Source: Campylobacteraceae bacterium (GTDB taxonomy: Bacteria > Campylobacterota > Campylobacteria > Campylobacterales > Campylobacteraceae). From it: DNA of 64,000 bases. The notes under the pieces were generated by a model. It was not told the DNA's origin. It searched no databases and was given only the letters and a program-made list of their open reading frames with translations. The stretch is taken from assembly GCA_900753405.1 (NCBI GenBank), contig CAADYZ010000013.1:92673-156672 (forward strand), read 5' to 3'. Within the stretch, counting starts at the first letter, position 1, and each line of letters begins with the position of its first letter. The translations under genes were made by a program, and so were the position numbers. This document shows positions 17,402-26,284 of the stretch, piece after piece.

Positions 17402-17534
17402 TTTCATCCTTTGTAAAATGTAAGTTGTGATTTTAGCTATTTTCAAATTTGACTTTCTTTAAAATGGTGATTTTTGCGAAAAATGGTTAAAAATTTAAAT
17501 TTAGTAAGAAAATTATTTTATTTAAGTTTTGTTT

Positions 17535-17540
17535 TATAAT
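17535..17540 (+). promoter_or_regulatory. -10 box of the amtB promoter
   Basis: TATAAT lies 44 nt upstream of the amtB start within a T-rich tract, consistent with Campylobacter sigma-70 promoters, which usually lack a clear -35 box. Confidence 0.5.
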
Positions 17541-17583
17541 AAAAATTATATTATTTTACAAATTTACTTTTAAGGAGGCTAAA

Positions 17584-18807
17584 ATGGATGCGGTAAATGT
17601 CTTGTTTTTACTGCTTTGTTCGCTTTTGGTGCTGCTTATGACGCCAGCACTTTCGATGTTTTACTCGGGGCTTGTTGGAAGCAAAAATACGCTCAACACG
17701 ATTATGAACGGCTTTATCGTCTTTGGCGTGGTGACTTTTCAGTGGGTTGCGATCGGCTTTTCGCTCTCATTTAGCGGCGATGTTTTCGGGTTTATCGGCG
17801 ACTTTAAGTTTGCGTTTTGGCAAAATTTGCAGGGCGTGAATGAAAACGGAGTGCCAAACATTCTCATCGCAGCGTTTCAGATGATGTTTGCGTTGATCGC
17901 CACTTCGATCATCACAGGCTCGCTCGTTGGACGCGTGCGACTTGGCGTTTTGGTCGTCTTTTTGCTCTTTTGGAGCACGATTGTGTATGACTCGTTAGCG
18001 CATATGATCTGGGCTGGCGGCTGGTTGCAGTCACGCGGCGGGCTTGACTTTGCAGGCGGCGGAGTCGTGCATATCAGCTCGGGCGTTGCGGGGCTTGTCG
18101 GCGCGCTCATTGTAGGCTCACGCAAAACGCCTGAGCAAAACGGCGCACACTCTGTGCCATACGCGTTTTTAGGGGCGATTTTGCTCTTTATGGGTTGGCT
18201 TGGTTTCAACGCAGGAAGTGCTGCAAAGGTCGATGAAATCGCGGTTAATGCTTTCATCGTCACGGTCTTAGCAGCAGCGAGCGGCTTTGTGGTTTGGGTC
18301 GCGTTAGAGTGGATCAAAGAGCGAAAACCTAGCATCCTAGGCTCACTCAGCGGACTTGTTGCAGGACTTGTCGGCATCACTCCCGCGTGCGGCTATGTCA
18401 GCCCGCTTAGCTCGATCGCCATCGGCGGCGTCAGCGCACTTTTGTGCTACGGCGGATTGTTTTTGATCAAATATCGCTTGAAACTTGACGACAGCTTAGA
18501 CGCCTTCTCACTTCACGGCATCGGCGGCGTTTGGGGCGGAGTCGCAACAGGACTTTTTGCAAGCGGCGCGATCAACCCCGCAGTCGTTGCCCAGGGCGCA
18601 CTTGGCGAAGGTTTGTTTGTTAGCGGCTCGTTTGCCTTGCTTGAAGAACAACTCTTCTCGATCCTAGTTTGCGTCGTATTTAGCGGCGTGGTGAGTTATG
18701 TTTTGTTTAAGTTAATCTCGCTTTTCACGACTCTTCGCGTCAAAGACGAGGTGGAAGAAAAGGGGCTTGACGAGGCGATCCACGGCGAAAACGCCTACAA
18801 CATCTAA
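17584..18807 (+). CDS. amtB: ammonium channel AmtB
   Basis: Amt proteins form trimeric inner-membrane channels for ammonium. The 407-residue product has about eleven membrane segments, the first pore His in VYDSLAHMIWAGGW (near residue 140), the second in FSLHGIGGVWGG (near 310), and the family signature around FAGGGVVHISSGVAGL. ATG 17584 follows a strong AAGGAGG. No glnK gene lies nearby, so if a PII regulator exists it is encoded elsewhere. Confidence 0.95.
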   Translation: MDAVNVLFLLLCSLLVLLMTPALSMFYSGLVGSKNTLNTIMNGFIVFGVVTFQWVAIGFSLSFSGDVFGFIGDFKFAFWQNLQGVNENGVPNILIAAFQMMFALIATSIITGSLVGRVRLGVLVVFLLFWSTIVYDSLAHMIWAGGWLQSRGGLDFAGGGVVHISSGVAGLVGALIVGSRKTPEQNGAHSVPYAFLGAILLFMGWLGFNAGSAAKVDEIAVNAFIVTVLAAASGFVVWVALEWIKERKPSILGSLSGLVAGLVGITPACGYVSPLSSIAIGGVSALLCYGGLFLIKYRLKLDDSLDAFSLHGIGGVWGGVATGLFASGAINPAVVAQGALGEGLFVSGSFALLEEQLFSILVCVVFSGVVSYVLFKLISLFTTLRVKDEVEEKGLDEAIHGENAYNI

Positions 18808-18829
18808 CGCGCAAGATCCAACTTGCGGT

Positions 18830-18869
18830 TCAAATTCGGTTTTAGCAAATTTGTTAAAACCGAATTTGA
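18830..18869. terminator. inverted RAATTY pair between convergent amtB and fdhC
   Basis: A reverse copy (18830-18848) and a forward copy (18851-18869) form a stem of about 18 bp almost without spacer. The position between converging genes fits a bidirectional terminator. Confidence 0.75.
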
Positions 18870-18882
18870 CTTTGGCGTCTGG

Positions 18883-19776
18883 TTAAAAGACGCCTTTTTG
18901 CTTCAACTCTTTGTGCCATTCGTTATGTAAATGAAAGACTTCATCCTCGCTTTTGTATCCGTCAATCATCGCACTAAGCGAGCCTTTAACGGCGAACAAA
19001 ACCATATACAAATGCACACAAAACATCACCACGCAAACCGCCGCGCCGATGTTATGGACGATGGCGAGTGTGCGAAGGGTTGAGATGTCGCAGTTTAAAA
19101 ACAACATCGCAAGCCCACTGACGATCATCGCCAAGCCGCCAAAACCCGCCACAACAAACCACATTTTCTGCCCTGCGTTAAACTTGCCAGCGGGGATCGG
19201 GCGTTTTTCTTTTGTGAGGTAACCACCGCAGATCAAAAGCCATTTGATGTCGTAAAGTCGCGGCAACATCCGTTTCAAAAAGACCAAAATCATCGGCAAA
19301 ACCGCCGCGCAAAAGGCGAAATTTGCGACAATGTGCGCGTTTTTGCAAAACCGCACAAACGCTCCGCCGCCGAAAAACTCACCACACATCATAACAATCC
19401 CCGTTGGGACCAAAACGACCCACGAAAGCGCGGCGGTTGCGTGGATGAGGCGTGTGAAAAAGCCAAACGCAAGCACCTTTTTGCCGCCGTGGTCGAAGTG
19501 TTTTGCGCCGACTATGAAGTAATGCAGCGCAAACGCCGCCACAACAAGCCCAAGCAGCGTTAAGGCTGCCATTGCAAAAACGCCGTTTCCTTGCAAACTT
19601 AGCCACAACTCCCCGCCGTCAGTCGCATAAAGGTTGCTCTCACTTGCTCTCCACGCACCTTGCAGTCCCTCTAAAAGCTGGTTTGAGCCGACAAAACCAG
19701 CCTTCTCTCCTGCGAGGTTGCCGCTGCCTGCAAAACCGAGCGAGAAAAGGGTTAAAATCATCATTAATTTTTTCAT
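18883..19776 (-). CDS. fdhC: formate dehydrogenase cytochrome b subunit
   Basis: FdhC is the membrane di-haem cytochrome b that passes electrons from the periplasmic formate dehydrogenase to menaquinone. The 297-residue protein has an N-terminal signal-like segment, then four membrane helices between about residues 70 and 255 with histidines in FFTRLIHATAALSW, NAHIVANF, IVHNIGAA and FCVHLYM as candidate haem ligands. ATG 19776 is preceded by GGAGA. The N-terminal periplasmic segment (about 20-65) is an extension also seen in other Campylobacterota. It is the last gene of the fdh operon. Confidence 0.92.
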   Translation of the reverse strand: MKKLMMILTLFSLGFAGSGNLAGEKAGFVGSNQLLEGLQGAWRASESNLYATDGGELWLSLQGNGVFAMAALTLLGLVVAAFALHYFIVGAKHFDHGGKKVLAFGFFTRLIHATAALSWVVLVPTGIVMMCGEFFGGGAFVRFCKNAHIVANFAFCAAVLPMILVFLKRMLPRLYDIKWLLICGGYLTKEKRPIPAGKFNAGQKMWFVVAGFGGLAMIVSGLAMLFLNCDISTLRTLAIVHNIGAAVCVVMFCVHLYMVLFAVKGSLSAMIDGYKSEDEVFHLHNEWHKELKQKGVF

Positions 19777-19830
19777 AATCTTCTCCAAATCCTCAGCCAA
19801 AGTCGCCTTGTGAGCGACCTTGACGGCAAC

Positions 19831-20406
19831 TTACTTAATGACGCTAGGTTGGCGGAAAAGTTCGTTTCTAGCAACGACTCTTTTGCGGAAAATTTCGCTT
19901 AGCTTTTGGCTGTCGCCAACCAAAAGCGCGTTGTCCGCACAAACCGCCGCACACATCGGCACTTTGCCCTCGGCGATACGGTTTTGCCCGTAAAGTTCGC
20001 GCTCTTTTTCGCTGTTTGTCTCCTCAGGACCGCCTGCGCACATCGTGCATTTATCCATCGCTCCTTTAAAGCCAAACGCGCCGTCTTTTGGAAACTGCGG
20101 CGCGCCAAAAGGACAGGCGTAGAGGCAATACCCACAGCCAATGCACTTCTCTTTGTCGTGCAAAACAATGCCGTCTGCGCGAATGTAAAAGCATTTGACG
20201 GGACAAACTTGCGCACACGGCGCGTCCGTGCAGTGTTGGCAGGCGATTGTGGTTGATTTTTCTTTGCCTTCAACGCCGTCATTGACCGTCACAACGCGTC
20301 TTCTTGAAATTCCTAGCGGAATTTCGTGTGCGGCTTGACAGGCAACTTGACAGGCAAAACAACTTGTGCATCTCTCTACATCTACAAAAAATTTCATTCT
20401 TCCCAT
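19831..20406 (-). CDS. fdhB: formate dehydrogenase iron-sulfur subunit
   Basis: This 191-residue ferredoxin-like subunit relays electrons from FdhA to cytochrome b. It has four cysteine clusters for [4Fe-4S] centres: CTSCFACQVAC, CQHCTDAPCAQVC, CIGCGYCLYAC and CTMCAGG with CAAVC. It lacks its own signal, so it should be exported with the Tat-targeted FdhA. The ATG at 20406 follows AAGGATG; an internal ATG 9 nt downstream is possible. It sits between fdhA and fdhC. Confidence 0.94.
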   Translation of the reverse strand: MGRMKFFVDVERCTSCFACQVACQAAHEIPLGISRRRVVTVNDGVEGKEKSTTIACQHCTDAPCAQVCPVKCFYIRADGIVLHDKEKCIGCGYCLYACPFGAPQFPKDGAFGFKGAMDKCTMCAGGPEETNSEKERELYGQNRIAEGKVPMCAAVCADNALLVGDSQKLSEIFRKRVVARNELFRQPSVIK

Positions 20407-20435
20407 AACTCATCCTTAATCAAATTTGATTTTGA

Positions 20436-23387
20436 CTACTTCACTTCGTCAAAAAACTGCATTTTTGGCATACTTTGGTCGCTTGCGCGCTCGATTTGGC
20501 AAAGCCCTGCGTTGTATTCTGCCATCTGCGTGACAATGTCCCAACCGTAGTTTGTGATCGTATTCACACTCTCGCCGATCGTGTAAGGTAGCGTGCCTTC
20601 TGGGTAGTTTTTAGCCAAACTCTCACCCTGCATCATCCCCGCAAAGTTGTAAGGCATCACGATTCGATCAGGCGTCACGCACTCAGAATAAACGCATTTT
20701 ACTTTGATCTTCGTTCCGTGCGGAGAATGCACCCAGATGTATTCGCCGTCTGCTACGCCGTATTTTTTCGCAAGTTGAGGATTGACATTCGCAAACATCT
20801 CAGGCGTGATTGACGCGAGGTATTTACTCGTTCGCTCCAACATTCCCGCGCCACTGAGATTAACCAACCGCATCGAGCTGATGATGATCGGGAAGTCTTT
20901 GCTCCAATTTTGCGCCTTTTGCTCGCTTTCGTAACGAGTGCTAACGCGCCAGTGATTCTCTTGGTCTGGGAAGGTTGGGTATTTCTCGACCAAATCCTGC
21001 CGCGGCGAGTGAAGCGGCTCGCGGTGAAGCGGAGTTTGGTCGTGAAATTCCCAGACGATCGCCCTTGCCTTTGCGTTGCCACATGGATTCACGCCTGCTT
21101 CTTCGCATTTTTTGTTGATGATCCCGCTAAGATCCATCGCCCAACTCTCACCTATAAGCTCCTTTTCACGCTCGCTAAGTGTGATGCCTAGCACGCTTTC
21201 GATGTTAGCTTTTGTGATCTGCGGATAGCCGCCTTTGACCTTGCTTTGCGGGATCGTTACCCCTTGCGTTGCGATCTGACTAACGCCGTTGTGTTCAAGC
21301 CCGAAGCGGTTTCTAAACGCCGAACCGCCCTTCCAAATCGGCATCGAAGTGTTATACAAAATCGGCGTGCCGGGGTGGTTTTCATTCCAACAAGGCCACG
21401 GAAGTCCGTAATACTCACCCGCAACCTCAGTCCCCTCTTTGCCAAGCTGCGTGTCAGGGTCGAAATTCGCCCAGTTTTCTTGGTGACGCCTAAGTCTGTC
21501 TGCTCTTCTGCCTTGCGTGCCGATCGACTGGCACATCCTCGCAACCTCGTTTGTCGCGTCATCTGGCCAAACAAAGCTCTCTTTCACCTTTTTCAACTCA
21601 CCATCCACAACATCATAGCAAAGTGACTGCGTGTATTGCTCGTAAAAACCAAACTTTTTAGCGAACATAAACATAATCTCGTGGTCTGGCTTACTCTCCC
21701 AAATCGGCTTGACAACCTCGCTTCGCCATTGCGCACAGCGGTTGGTCGAGTGGATATGCCCTTCGCTCTCAAACTGAGTCGCCGCAGGGAGGATATACAC
21801 GCCGTCTTTTCGGTCGCTTAAAACGGCGATCTCATTCACAAACGGCTCAGCCACGACAAGCAAGTCGAGTTTATCCACCGCTTTTTTGATTTTATGCAAC
21901 TGACTCATCGAAGTGATCCCAACGCCTTGCACCCAAAGCGCCCTGAGCCGTCCGCTTGAATGAATTTTTCCCTCGCCAAGTGCTGCTTGCCACCATTTTG
22001 AAAGTGTGAAACCTCGCTCAAACTGCCAGTTTTTCTCTTTTGGGTCTTTTTCGTTGTAGTGGAAATATTCGTTAAAATTCGAATTTGACACCTTTTGCCC
22101 AAGTTTTTCGCGCGGCTGTGAAACGCTTCTTGCAAAACGCTTTGAAAACTCTTCGTAATCCACGCCCCAGCCCTTGCAGTAATACTTCCACGCCCCTTCA
22201 CCAACGCCGTAGTAACTAGGCAAAGTGTCGGCTAAGTTACCCATATCAGTTGCGCCTTGAACATTGTCGTGTCCGCGGATGATGTTACATCCCGTGCCCG
22301 GCTTGCCGACATTTCCCAAAACTAGCTGCAAAATCGCCCACATACGCGTGTTTGAGCTACCAACTGAGTGTTGCGTCACGCCAAGCGACCACGCAAGCGA
22401 GGCTGGTTTTGTTGTCGCAAAAACGCGCGTCACCTCTTCAAGTAACGCCGCAGGCACGCCCGTGACATTCTCCGTCTCTTGCGGCGTCCATTTCTCCGCC
22501 TCTTTGCGGATGTTGTCGATCCCGTAAGACCTAGTCGCGATCATTTCCTTGTCTTCCCAGCCGTTTTTGAAAATGAGGTGAAGCATTCCGTAAGCCAATG
22601 CGATGTCAGTTCCCGGGCGCAACCGCACGAAATAATCCGCCTTCGCCGCACTTTTTGTATAAACTGGATCAACAACAATCAACTTCGCGCCGTTGTCCTT
22701 TGCTTGAAGCATATGTTTAAACCCGATCGGGTTTGCCACCGCCGAGTTTGCCCCGACTAAGAAGATGACTTTTGAGTTTGCGCGCACATCCCCAAAGTGG
22801 TTTGTCATCGCCCCATATCCCCAAGTGTTCGCCGCGCCAGCAACGCTAGTTGAGTGACAAATTCGCGCAACATGGTCTATGTTGTTTGTCCCCCAAAAGG
22901 CGGCAAATTTGCGGAAGTAGTAGCTCTGTTCGTTGCTAAATTTCGCACTTCCTAACCACTCGATGCAGTCAGGTCCATCCTCTTTTCTTAGCTCCAAAAG
23001 TTTATTGCCGATCTCCTCAACTGCTTGCTCCCACGAAATTCTCTTCCACTTGCCGTTTTCTTTTTTCAAAGGATACTTCACGCGTTGTTTTGACTTCGTG
23101 AGGTCCATTTGGTCGATGCCTTTACAGCAGTGCGAACCTTGGTTGATCGGATGGTCAATCGCCATCTCCTGCCTCACCCAAACGCCATCTTTGACCTCCG
23201 CGACAATCCCGCACCCAGCCGAGCAGATCGAACAAACCGTCCTAACCTGCTTCGTGCCGCCATAAGGCTCGCGCAACTTCGCCGCCTCTTTAATCTTCTC
23301 GCCACCTGCAACGCCAAACGCCGCGCTCGAACAGGCTGTGCCAAGAGCTGCAAATTTCAAAAAACTTCTACGATTGATCTCACCCAT
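20436..23387 (-). CDS. fdhA: formate dehydrogenase catalytic subunit, Tat-exported, Cys form
   Basis: FdhA oxidises formate to CO2 at a molybdenum or tungsten bis-pterin centre in the periplasm. The 983-residue protein starts with a twin-arginine signal (NRRSFLKFAALG), then the [4Fe-4S] motif C52, C55, C59 and a distal Cys at 87 or 88. The residue ligating the metal is C177 in HVARICHSTS, followed by the essential His; many formate dehydrogenases, including that of C. jejuni, have selenocysteine (UGA) there, and here the frame is open with a Cys codon. A RAATTY-like palindrome (22072-22092) codes for SNSNFN in a surface region. Operon order is small Tat protein, fdhA, fdhB, fdhC. Confidence 0.95.
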   Translation of the reverse strand: MGEINRRSFLKFAALGTACSSAAFGVAGGEKIKEAAKLREPYGGTKQVRTVCSICSAGCGIVAEVKDGVWVRQEMAIDHPINQGSHCCKGIDQMDLTKSKQRVKYPLKKENGKWKRISWEQAVEEIGNKLLELRKEDGPDCIEWLGSAKFSNEQSYYFRKFAAFWGTNNIDHVARICHSTSVAGAANTWGYGAMTNHFGDVRANSKVIFLVGANSAVANPIGFKHMLQAKDNGAKLIVVDPVYTKSAAKADYFVRLRPGTDIALAYGMLHLIFKNGWEDKEMIATRSYGIDNIRKEAEKWTPQETENVTGVPAALLEEVTRVFATTKPASLAWSLGVTQHSVGSSNTRMWAILQLVLGNVGKPGTGCNIIRGHDNVQGATDMGNLADTLPSYYGVGEGAWKYYCKGWGVDYEEFSKRFARSVSQPREKLGQKVSNSNFNEYFHYNEKDPKEKNWQFERGFTLSKWWQAALGEGKIHSSGRLRALWVQGVGITSMSQLHKIKKAVDKLDLLVVAEPFVNEIAVLSDRKDGVYILPAATQFESEGHIHSTNRCAQWRSEVVKPIWESKPDHEIMFMFAKKFGFYEQYTQSLCYDVVDGELKKVKESFVWPDDATNEVARMCQSIGTQGRRADRLRRHQENWANFDPDTQLGKEGTEVAGEYYGLPWPCWNENHPGTPILYNTSMPIWKGGSAFRNRFGLEHNGVSQIATQGVTIPQSKVKGGYPQITKANIESVLGITLSEREKELIGESWAMDLSGIINKKCEEAGVNPCGNAKARAIVWEFHDQTPLHREPLHSPRQDLVEKYPTFPDQENHWRVSTRYESEQKAQNWSKDFPIIISSMRLVNLSGAGMLERTSKYLASITPEMFANVNPQLAKKYGVADGEYIWVHSPHGTKIKVKCVYSECVTPDRIVMPYNFAGMMQGESLAKNYPEGTLPYTIGESVNTITNYGWDIVTQMAEYNAGLCQIERASDQSMPKMQFFDEVK
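22072..22092. repeat. RAATTY-like palindrome inside fdhA
   Basis: TTAAAATTCGAATTTGACAC has the core TTCGAATTTGA. It is read as VSNSNF on the gene strand, between conserved blocks. Confidence 0.55.
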
Positions 23388-23403
23388 TTTTCATCCTTTT
23401 TAC

Positions 23404-23422
23404 TCAAATTCGATTTTGACAA
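23404..23422 (-). repeat. RAATTY element between the small Tat gene and fdhA
   Basis: TCAAATTCGATTTTGACAA fills most of the 36-nt gap and abuts the stop codon of the small gene. Being a single copy it would not terminate the operon. Confidence 0.75.
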
Positions 23423-23423
23423 C

Positions 23424-23621
23424 TTAGCGAGTTTTGTAATATTTCTCCCACATCGGGCTTTCAAAATACAAAATTTCCTTCTTCTTACTCTTGCCATAAA
23501 CCACGCCACTTTCGTCCTCTTCGCTCTTTGCAAGCGCTGCTTTTGGCGCAGCCGCAACGGCAACTGAGGCGACCGCTGAGCCCTTTAAAAGTTTCTTTAA
23601 AAACTCTCGTCTCTCTTTCAT
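23424..23621 (-). CDS. small Tat-signal protein of the formate dehydrogenase operon
   Basis: This 65-residue protein is mostly a twin-arginine signal (ERREFLKKLLKGSAVASVAVAAAPKAALA) followed by about 30 residues ending PMWEKYYKTR. Homologous small proteins precede fdhA in C. jejuni and relatives; their role is unknown, possibly an export partner or small subunit. ATG 23621 follows GGAGTG; the GTG 6 nt upstream overlaps that site and is less likely. It is the first gene of the fdh operon, 36 nt from fdhA. Confidence 0.85.
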   Translation of the reverse strand: MKERREFLKKLLKGSAVASVAVAAAPKAALAKSEEDESGVVYGKSKKKEILYFESPMWEKYYKTR

Positions 23622-23709
23622 TTGCACTCCTTCGCAAAAAATTTTCGCGGTATTTTAATAAATTAATAATGTTAGTTAAATGATATTTTTAACTTAACTT
23701 TTTAGGCTA

Positions 23710-23752
23710 ATTTTCATTTCAAAGTTCTTTTTTTACATTTTGAAACGAAAAT
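23710..23752. promoter_or_regulatory. inverted repeat in the divergent fdh promoter region
   Basis: ATTTTCATTTCAAA (23710-23723) and its near-complement TTTGAAACGAAAAT (23739-23752) match at 13 of 14 positions around a 15-nt spacer, midway between the two divergent fdh transcripts. This is a good candidate operator for a regulator of both. A TATAAT at 23792-23797 could serve the rightward genes. Confidence 0.45.
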
Positions 23753-23832
23753 TAAATTTAACTTTTAAAAAGTGGATTACTTTGAATTTTTTATAATTTT
23801 ATGTAAAATAACGACTTTTTTAAAGGATTTTG

Positions 23833-24861
23833 ATGGAAGATTTTGGTTTTTTGGGCGAAATTGACTTCCCGCTTGGAGACGACATTCGCCAAGTCACTGC
23901 CGACCAGCCCTGTTTTATCGCCAACTCAAAGGAGGCAAACTGCGAAGTTGTCGCAAACGAGATCGACTTTTTCTTGCAAAACTCGCCCGCCACGCCACTT
24001 GTCAAAGCACAGAGTTTAAGCCGAATTTACCACGCTAGGGCGGCGTTTTACGACTACTCAAACCGCCTCAAAGCGTGCAACAAAATCGGCGAAATTTTCA
24101 CCGCCAACACGCTTTATCTAGCCGACTTTTCACAAAAATTGTCAAATTCGAATTTGACACAAAACGCCGTGTGTTTTGACACAAAAGGCGAGGCGTTTGA
24201 CGCGGTGGCGTTGCTTGTTTTGCTGTTTAGCGGCGTGAGGAAAATCGTAGTTGATGAGCTTGATGCGGAGGCGGAGTTTGTCAATGCACTTTTCACGCAA
24301 ACTGGGCACGAAAAGGCGGTTTTTACAAGTTTTGAAGAGACACAAGCCTGTCAAAGCACGCAAGAGGCTTACTTTGACGAAAGAATGACGCCGCAAGAGC
24401 TGCTTGCGCACTACACGCAAAAACTTTGCGGCAAGGGGGATTTTGGCGTTTTGCAAACCACTCGTTTTGGGCAAGTGAGCATCACCCCTGCTTGCACGCT
24501 TTGCGCCTGTTGCGTGGGCGTTTGTCAAAGCGTTGCGCTAAAATGCGAGGGCGAGGCGATCACCTTCAACGCCTCGCTTTGCAACAACTGCGGCGAGTGC
24601 GTGACGCATTGTGCCGAAGAGGGCGTCATCGCGCTTGAAGCTGGGCTAAAACTCGCTCCGCAAAGCTTCATTTGGCGCGAGCTGGTGCGAGACGAGGCAC
24701 AAAAATGCGCGCAATGCGGCAAGGAATTTGCGCCAAAAAGGGCGATCGAGAGGATCGCAGGGATCTTAAACTTCGACCCAAGCCGCGCAAAACTGCTTTA
24801 TTTATGCGCAGACTGCAAAGTCAAAAACGCCGCTTTTAGCGACTATCTAAACGACTATTAG
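23833..24861 (+). CDS. 4Fe-4S polyferredoxin of the formate dehydrogenase locus
   Basis: The 342-residue cytoplasmic protein has a divergent N-terminal half and two classical [4Fe-4S] clusters in the second half (CTLCACCVGVC and CNNCGECVTHC), followed by CAQCG and CADC pairs that could bind zinc. Such proteins accompany the TorD-type chaperone in the fdh loci of Campylobacterota and probably help deliver electrons or cofactor during FdhA maturation; the exact role is unknown. ATG 23833 follows AAAGGA. A RAATTY palindrome (24139-24160) codes for LSNSNLT. Confidence 0.8.
   Translation: MEDFGFLGEIDFPLGDDIRQVTADQPCFIANSKEANCEVVANEIDFFLQNSPATPLVKAQSLSRIYHARAAFYDYSNRLKACNKIGEIFTANTLYLADFSQKLSNSNLTQNAVCFDTKGEAFDAVALLVLLFSGVRKIVVDELDAEAEFVNALFTQTGHEKAVFTSFEETQACQSTQEAYFDERMTPQELLAHYTQKLCGKGDFGVLQTTRFGQVSITPACTLCACCVGVCQSVALKCEGEAITFNASLCNNCGECVTHCAEEGVIALEAGLKLAPQSFIWRELVRDEAQKCAQCGKEFAPKRAIERIAGILNFDPSRAKLLYLCADCKVKNAAFSDYLNDY
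24139..24160. repeat. RAATTY palindrome inside the polyferredoxin gene
   Basis: TTGTCAAATTCGAATTTGAC is a perfect dyad around TTCGAA. It is read as LSNSNLT in the variable N-terminal half. Confidence 0.65.
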
Positions 24862-24869
24862 GAGCAAAA

Positions 24870-25571
24870 ATGAGCCAAGATTTACAAGCTAGACAAGAGG
24901 CGTTAAACACCGCGCGAGCAAGGTATTACGAGTTTTTAAGCTTTCCGCTTTTTTGGGGGCAGAGCGAGGATGATTTTGAGGCGTTTTTAGCACAAGCAAG
25001 GTTCTTAGCCACCGCGCCGATCACCCCTGAAAACGAGCGGGATTTTAAGAAAATTTACAACTTTGAGTGGGCGAAATTTCAAAAAGAGCAAAACGCAGTT
25101 TTGTTTGATTTAAGTTTTGTGAATGTCCCGCAAACGGCGAGTTTTTTTGACGAAGGACGGGATGATGGCAAAAAGCGAGTCGAAGTCATCAACATCCTTA
25201 AAAAAGCCAACCTTGCCATTGACGCGCAGCTCAGCGAGGACTACATCGGGCTGATTTTCGCGCTTGCGTCAAGACTTTTGGGCGAGCAAAAAGCGCAGCT
25301 AGCAGGCGAGCTTTTTGGGGTGATCAACGGCTTTGCGGACGAGTTTTGCGAGCTTTTACGCGAGCACGACAACAGCAAATTTTTCACTGCTTACGCCAAC
25401 ATCCTAGCCTCGTTCGTCACACTTGAAAGAGAGTTTCTCTCCCTAGCCGCGCCGCAAAAACCAGAGGTCAGCCAAGCCAAAATCGCCCTCGCCAAAAAGC
25501 CGTATGAAACCAAAGTCAAGTCAAGCGTTAGGCGAACGAAGATTTTCGAAGAGGAATTTACGAAGTTATGA
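24870..25571 (+). CDS. TorD-family chaperone for formate dehydrogenase
   Basis: This all-helical 233-residue protein fits the TorD/DmsD redox-enzyme maturation family, which binds the Tat signal of a molybdoenzyme and holds it until the cofactor is inserted. N-terminal ARARYYEFLSFPLF and the central NVPQTASFFDEGRDDGKKRVEV (key residues PxxASxxxxGR) are the family pattern. It lies 8 nt after the polyferredoxin gene and overlaps the rhodanese gene (ATGA), so FdhA is the probable client. Confidence 0.85.
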   Translation: MSQDLQARQEALNTARARYYEFLSFPLFWGQSEDDFEAFLAQARFLATAPITPENERDFKKIYNFEWAKFQKEQNAVLFDLSFVNVPQTASFFDEGRDDGKKRVEVINILKKANLAIDAQLSEDYIGLIFALASRLLGEQKAQLAGELFGVINGFADEFCELLREHDNSKFFTAYANILASFVTLEREFLSLAAPQKPEVSQAKIALAKKPYETKVKSSVRRTKIFEEEFTKL

Positions 25572-25951
25572 TCTCATTTAACGCCAAAAAAACGCCGCCA
25601 AAAGCCGCCGTCTCTCAAAACGCCTCACAAAACCGCGTGAGTGTTCTCGCCCCTGAGGAGCTGTTTGCCAAATTTGAAGAATTTTGTGTCATTGACATCC
25701 GCCAAAAAGGGGTTTTTGCCGCCGCTCACCTCAAAGAAAGCCAAAATTTACGCGACCCACAAAGCATCGCCAACGCAGCCAACGCAGCGCTCAAAGCTGG
25801 AAAAAAGGTGGTTTTGGTCTGTTTTGCGGGCGGCAAAGCAAACGGCAAGGCGGACGAGGTTTTTGCGGCGGGTTTTTGCGGGGAGATTTTTGCGCTCTTA
25901 GGCGGCTTCATCTCCATCTGCCCGCAAACTTACGCCGAATTCCTTGCGTGA
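25568..25951 (+). CDS. rhodanese-like sulfurtransferase
   Basis: A single rhodanese domain of 127 residues, with FCVIDIRQKGVFAAAHL as the first conserved block and catalytic C85 in the loop CFAGGKA. Rhodaneses transfer sulfane sulfur. In formate dehydrogenase loci a sulfurtransferase could sulfurate the molybdenum cofactor, as FdhD does, but that link is inference from position. It overlaps the TorD gene by 4 nt and is last in the operon. Confidence 0.82.
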   Translation: MISFNAKKTPPKAAVSQNASQNRVSVLAPEELFAKFEEFCVIDIRQKGVFAAAHLKESQNLRDPQSIANAANAALKAGKKVVLVCFAGGKANGKADEVFAAGFCGEIFALLGGFISICPQTYAEFLA

Positions 25952-25952
25952 C

Positions 25953-26284
25953 CGCCGCGCCAAACGAGTTAAATTTGGTTTTTGCAATTTGTCAAAACCC
26001 AATTTAAACCCCGTTTGTCAAAACCGAATTCGAAGCCACCTCAACGGCAAATTTTACGCCAAATTTCTTACGCAACCGCCTCGCCGAATTTTGCAACTCG
26101 GTTTAAATTTTAGCGCAAATTCCACGCAGTTTTACGCCCAAATTTCGCCAAACCGCCACGACAATTTTACAAAATCAAAAAACTTAAAACCGCAATGACA
26201 AACGACTAAAAAGCAGCCTCAACGCCGCGCCAAACGACTCAAATTCGGTTTTTGCAATTTGTCAAAACCGAATTTAAAGCCACC
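25953..26284. repeat. duplicated module of inverted RAATTY elements
   Basis: This 333-bp gap holds no gene. Two related modules, 25953-26010 and 26223-26285, each read CGCCGCGCCAAACGA, a reverse element, CAATTTGTC and a forward element, so whole inverted pairs have been copied. Elements: 25969-25987 (reverse), 25989-26007 (forward, degenerate core), 26015-26033 (forward), 26239-26257 (reverse), 26259-26277 (forward). Each pair can form a terminator for the converging rhodanese and glycosyltransferase genes. Confidence 0.75.

Noticed and set aside
20436..23387. Selenocysteine codon in fdhA
   Set aside because: The frame is open throughout and the ligand position is a normal Cys codon.
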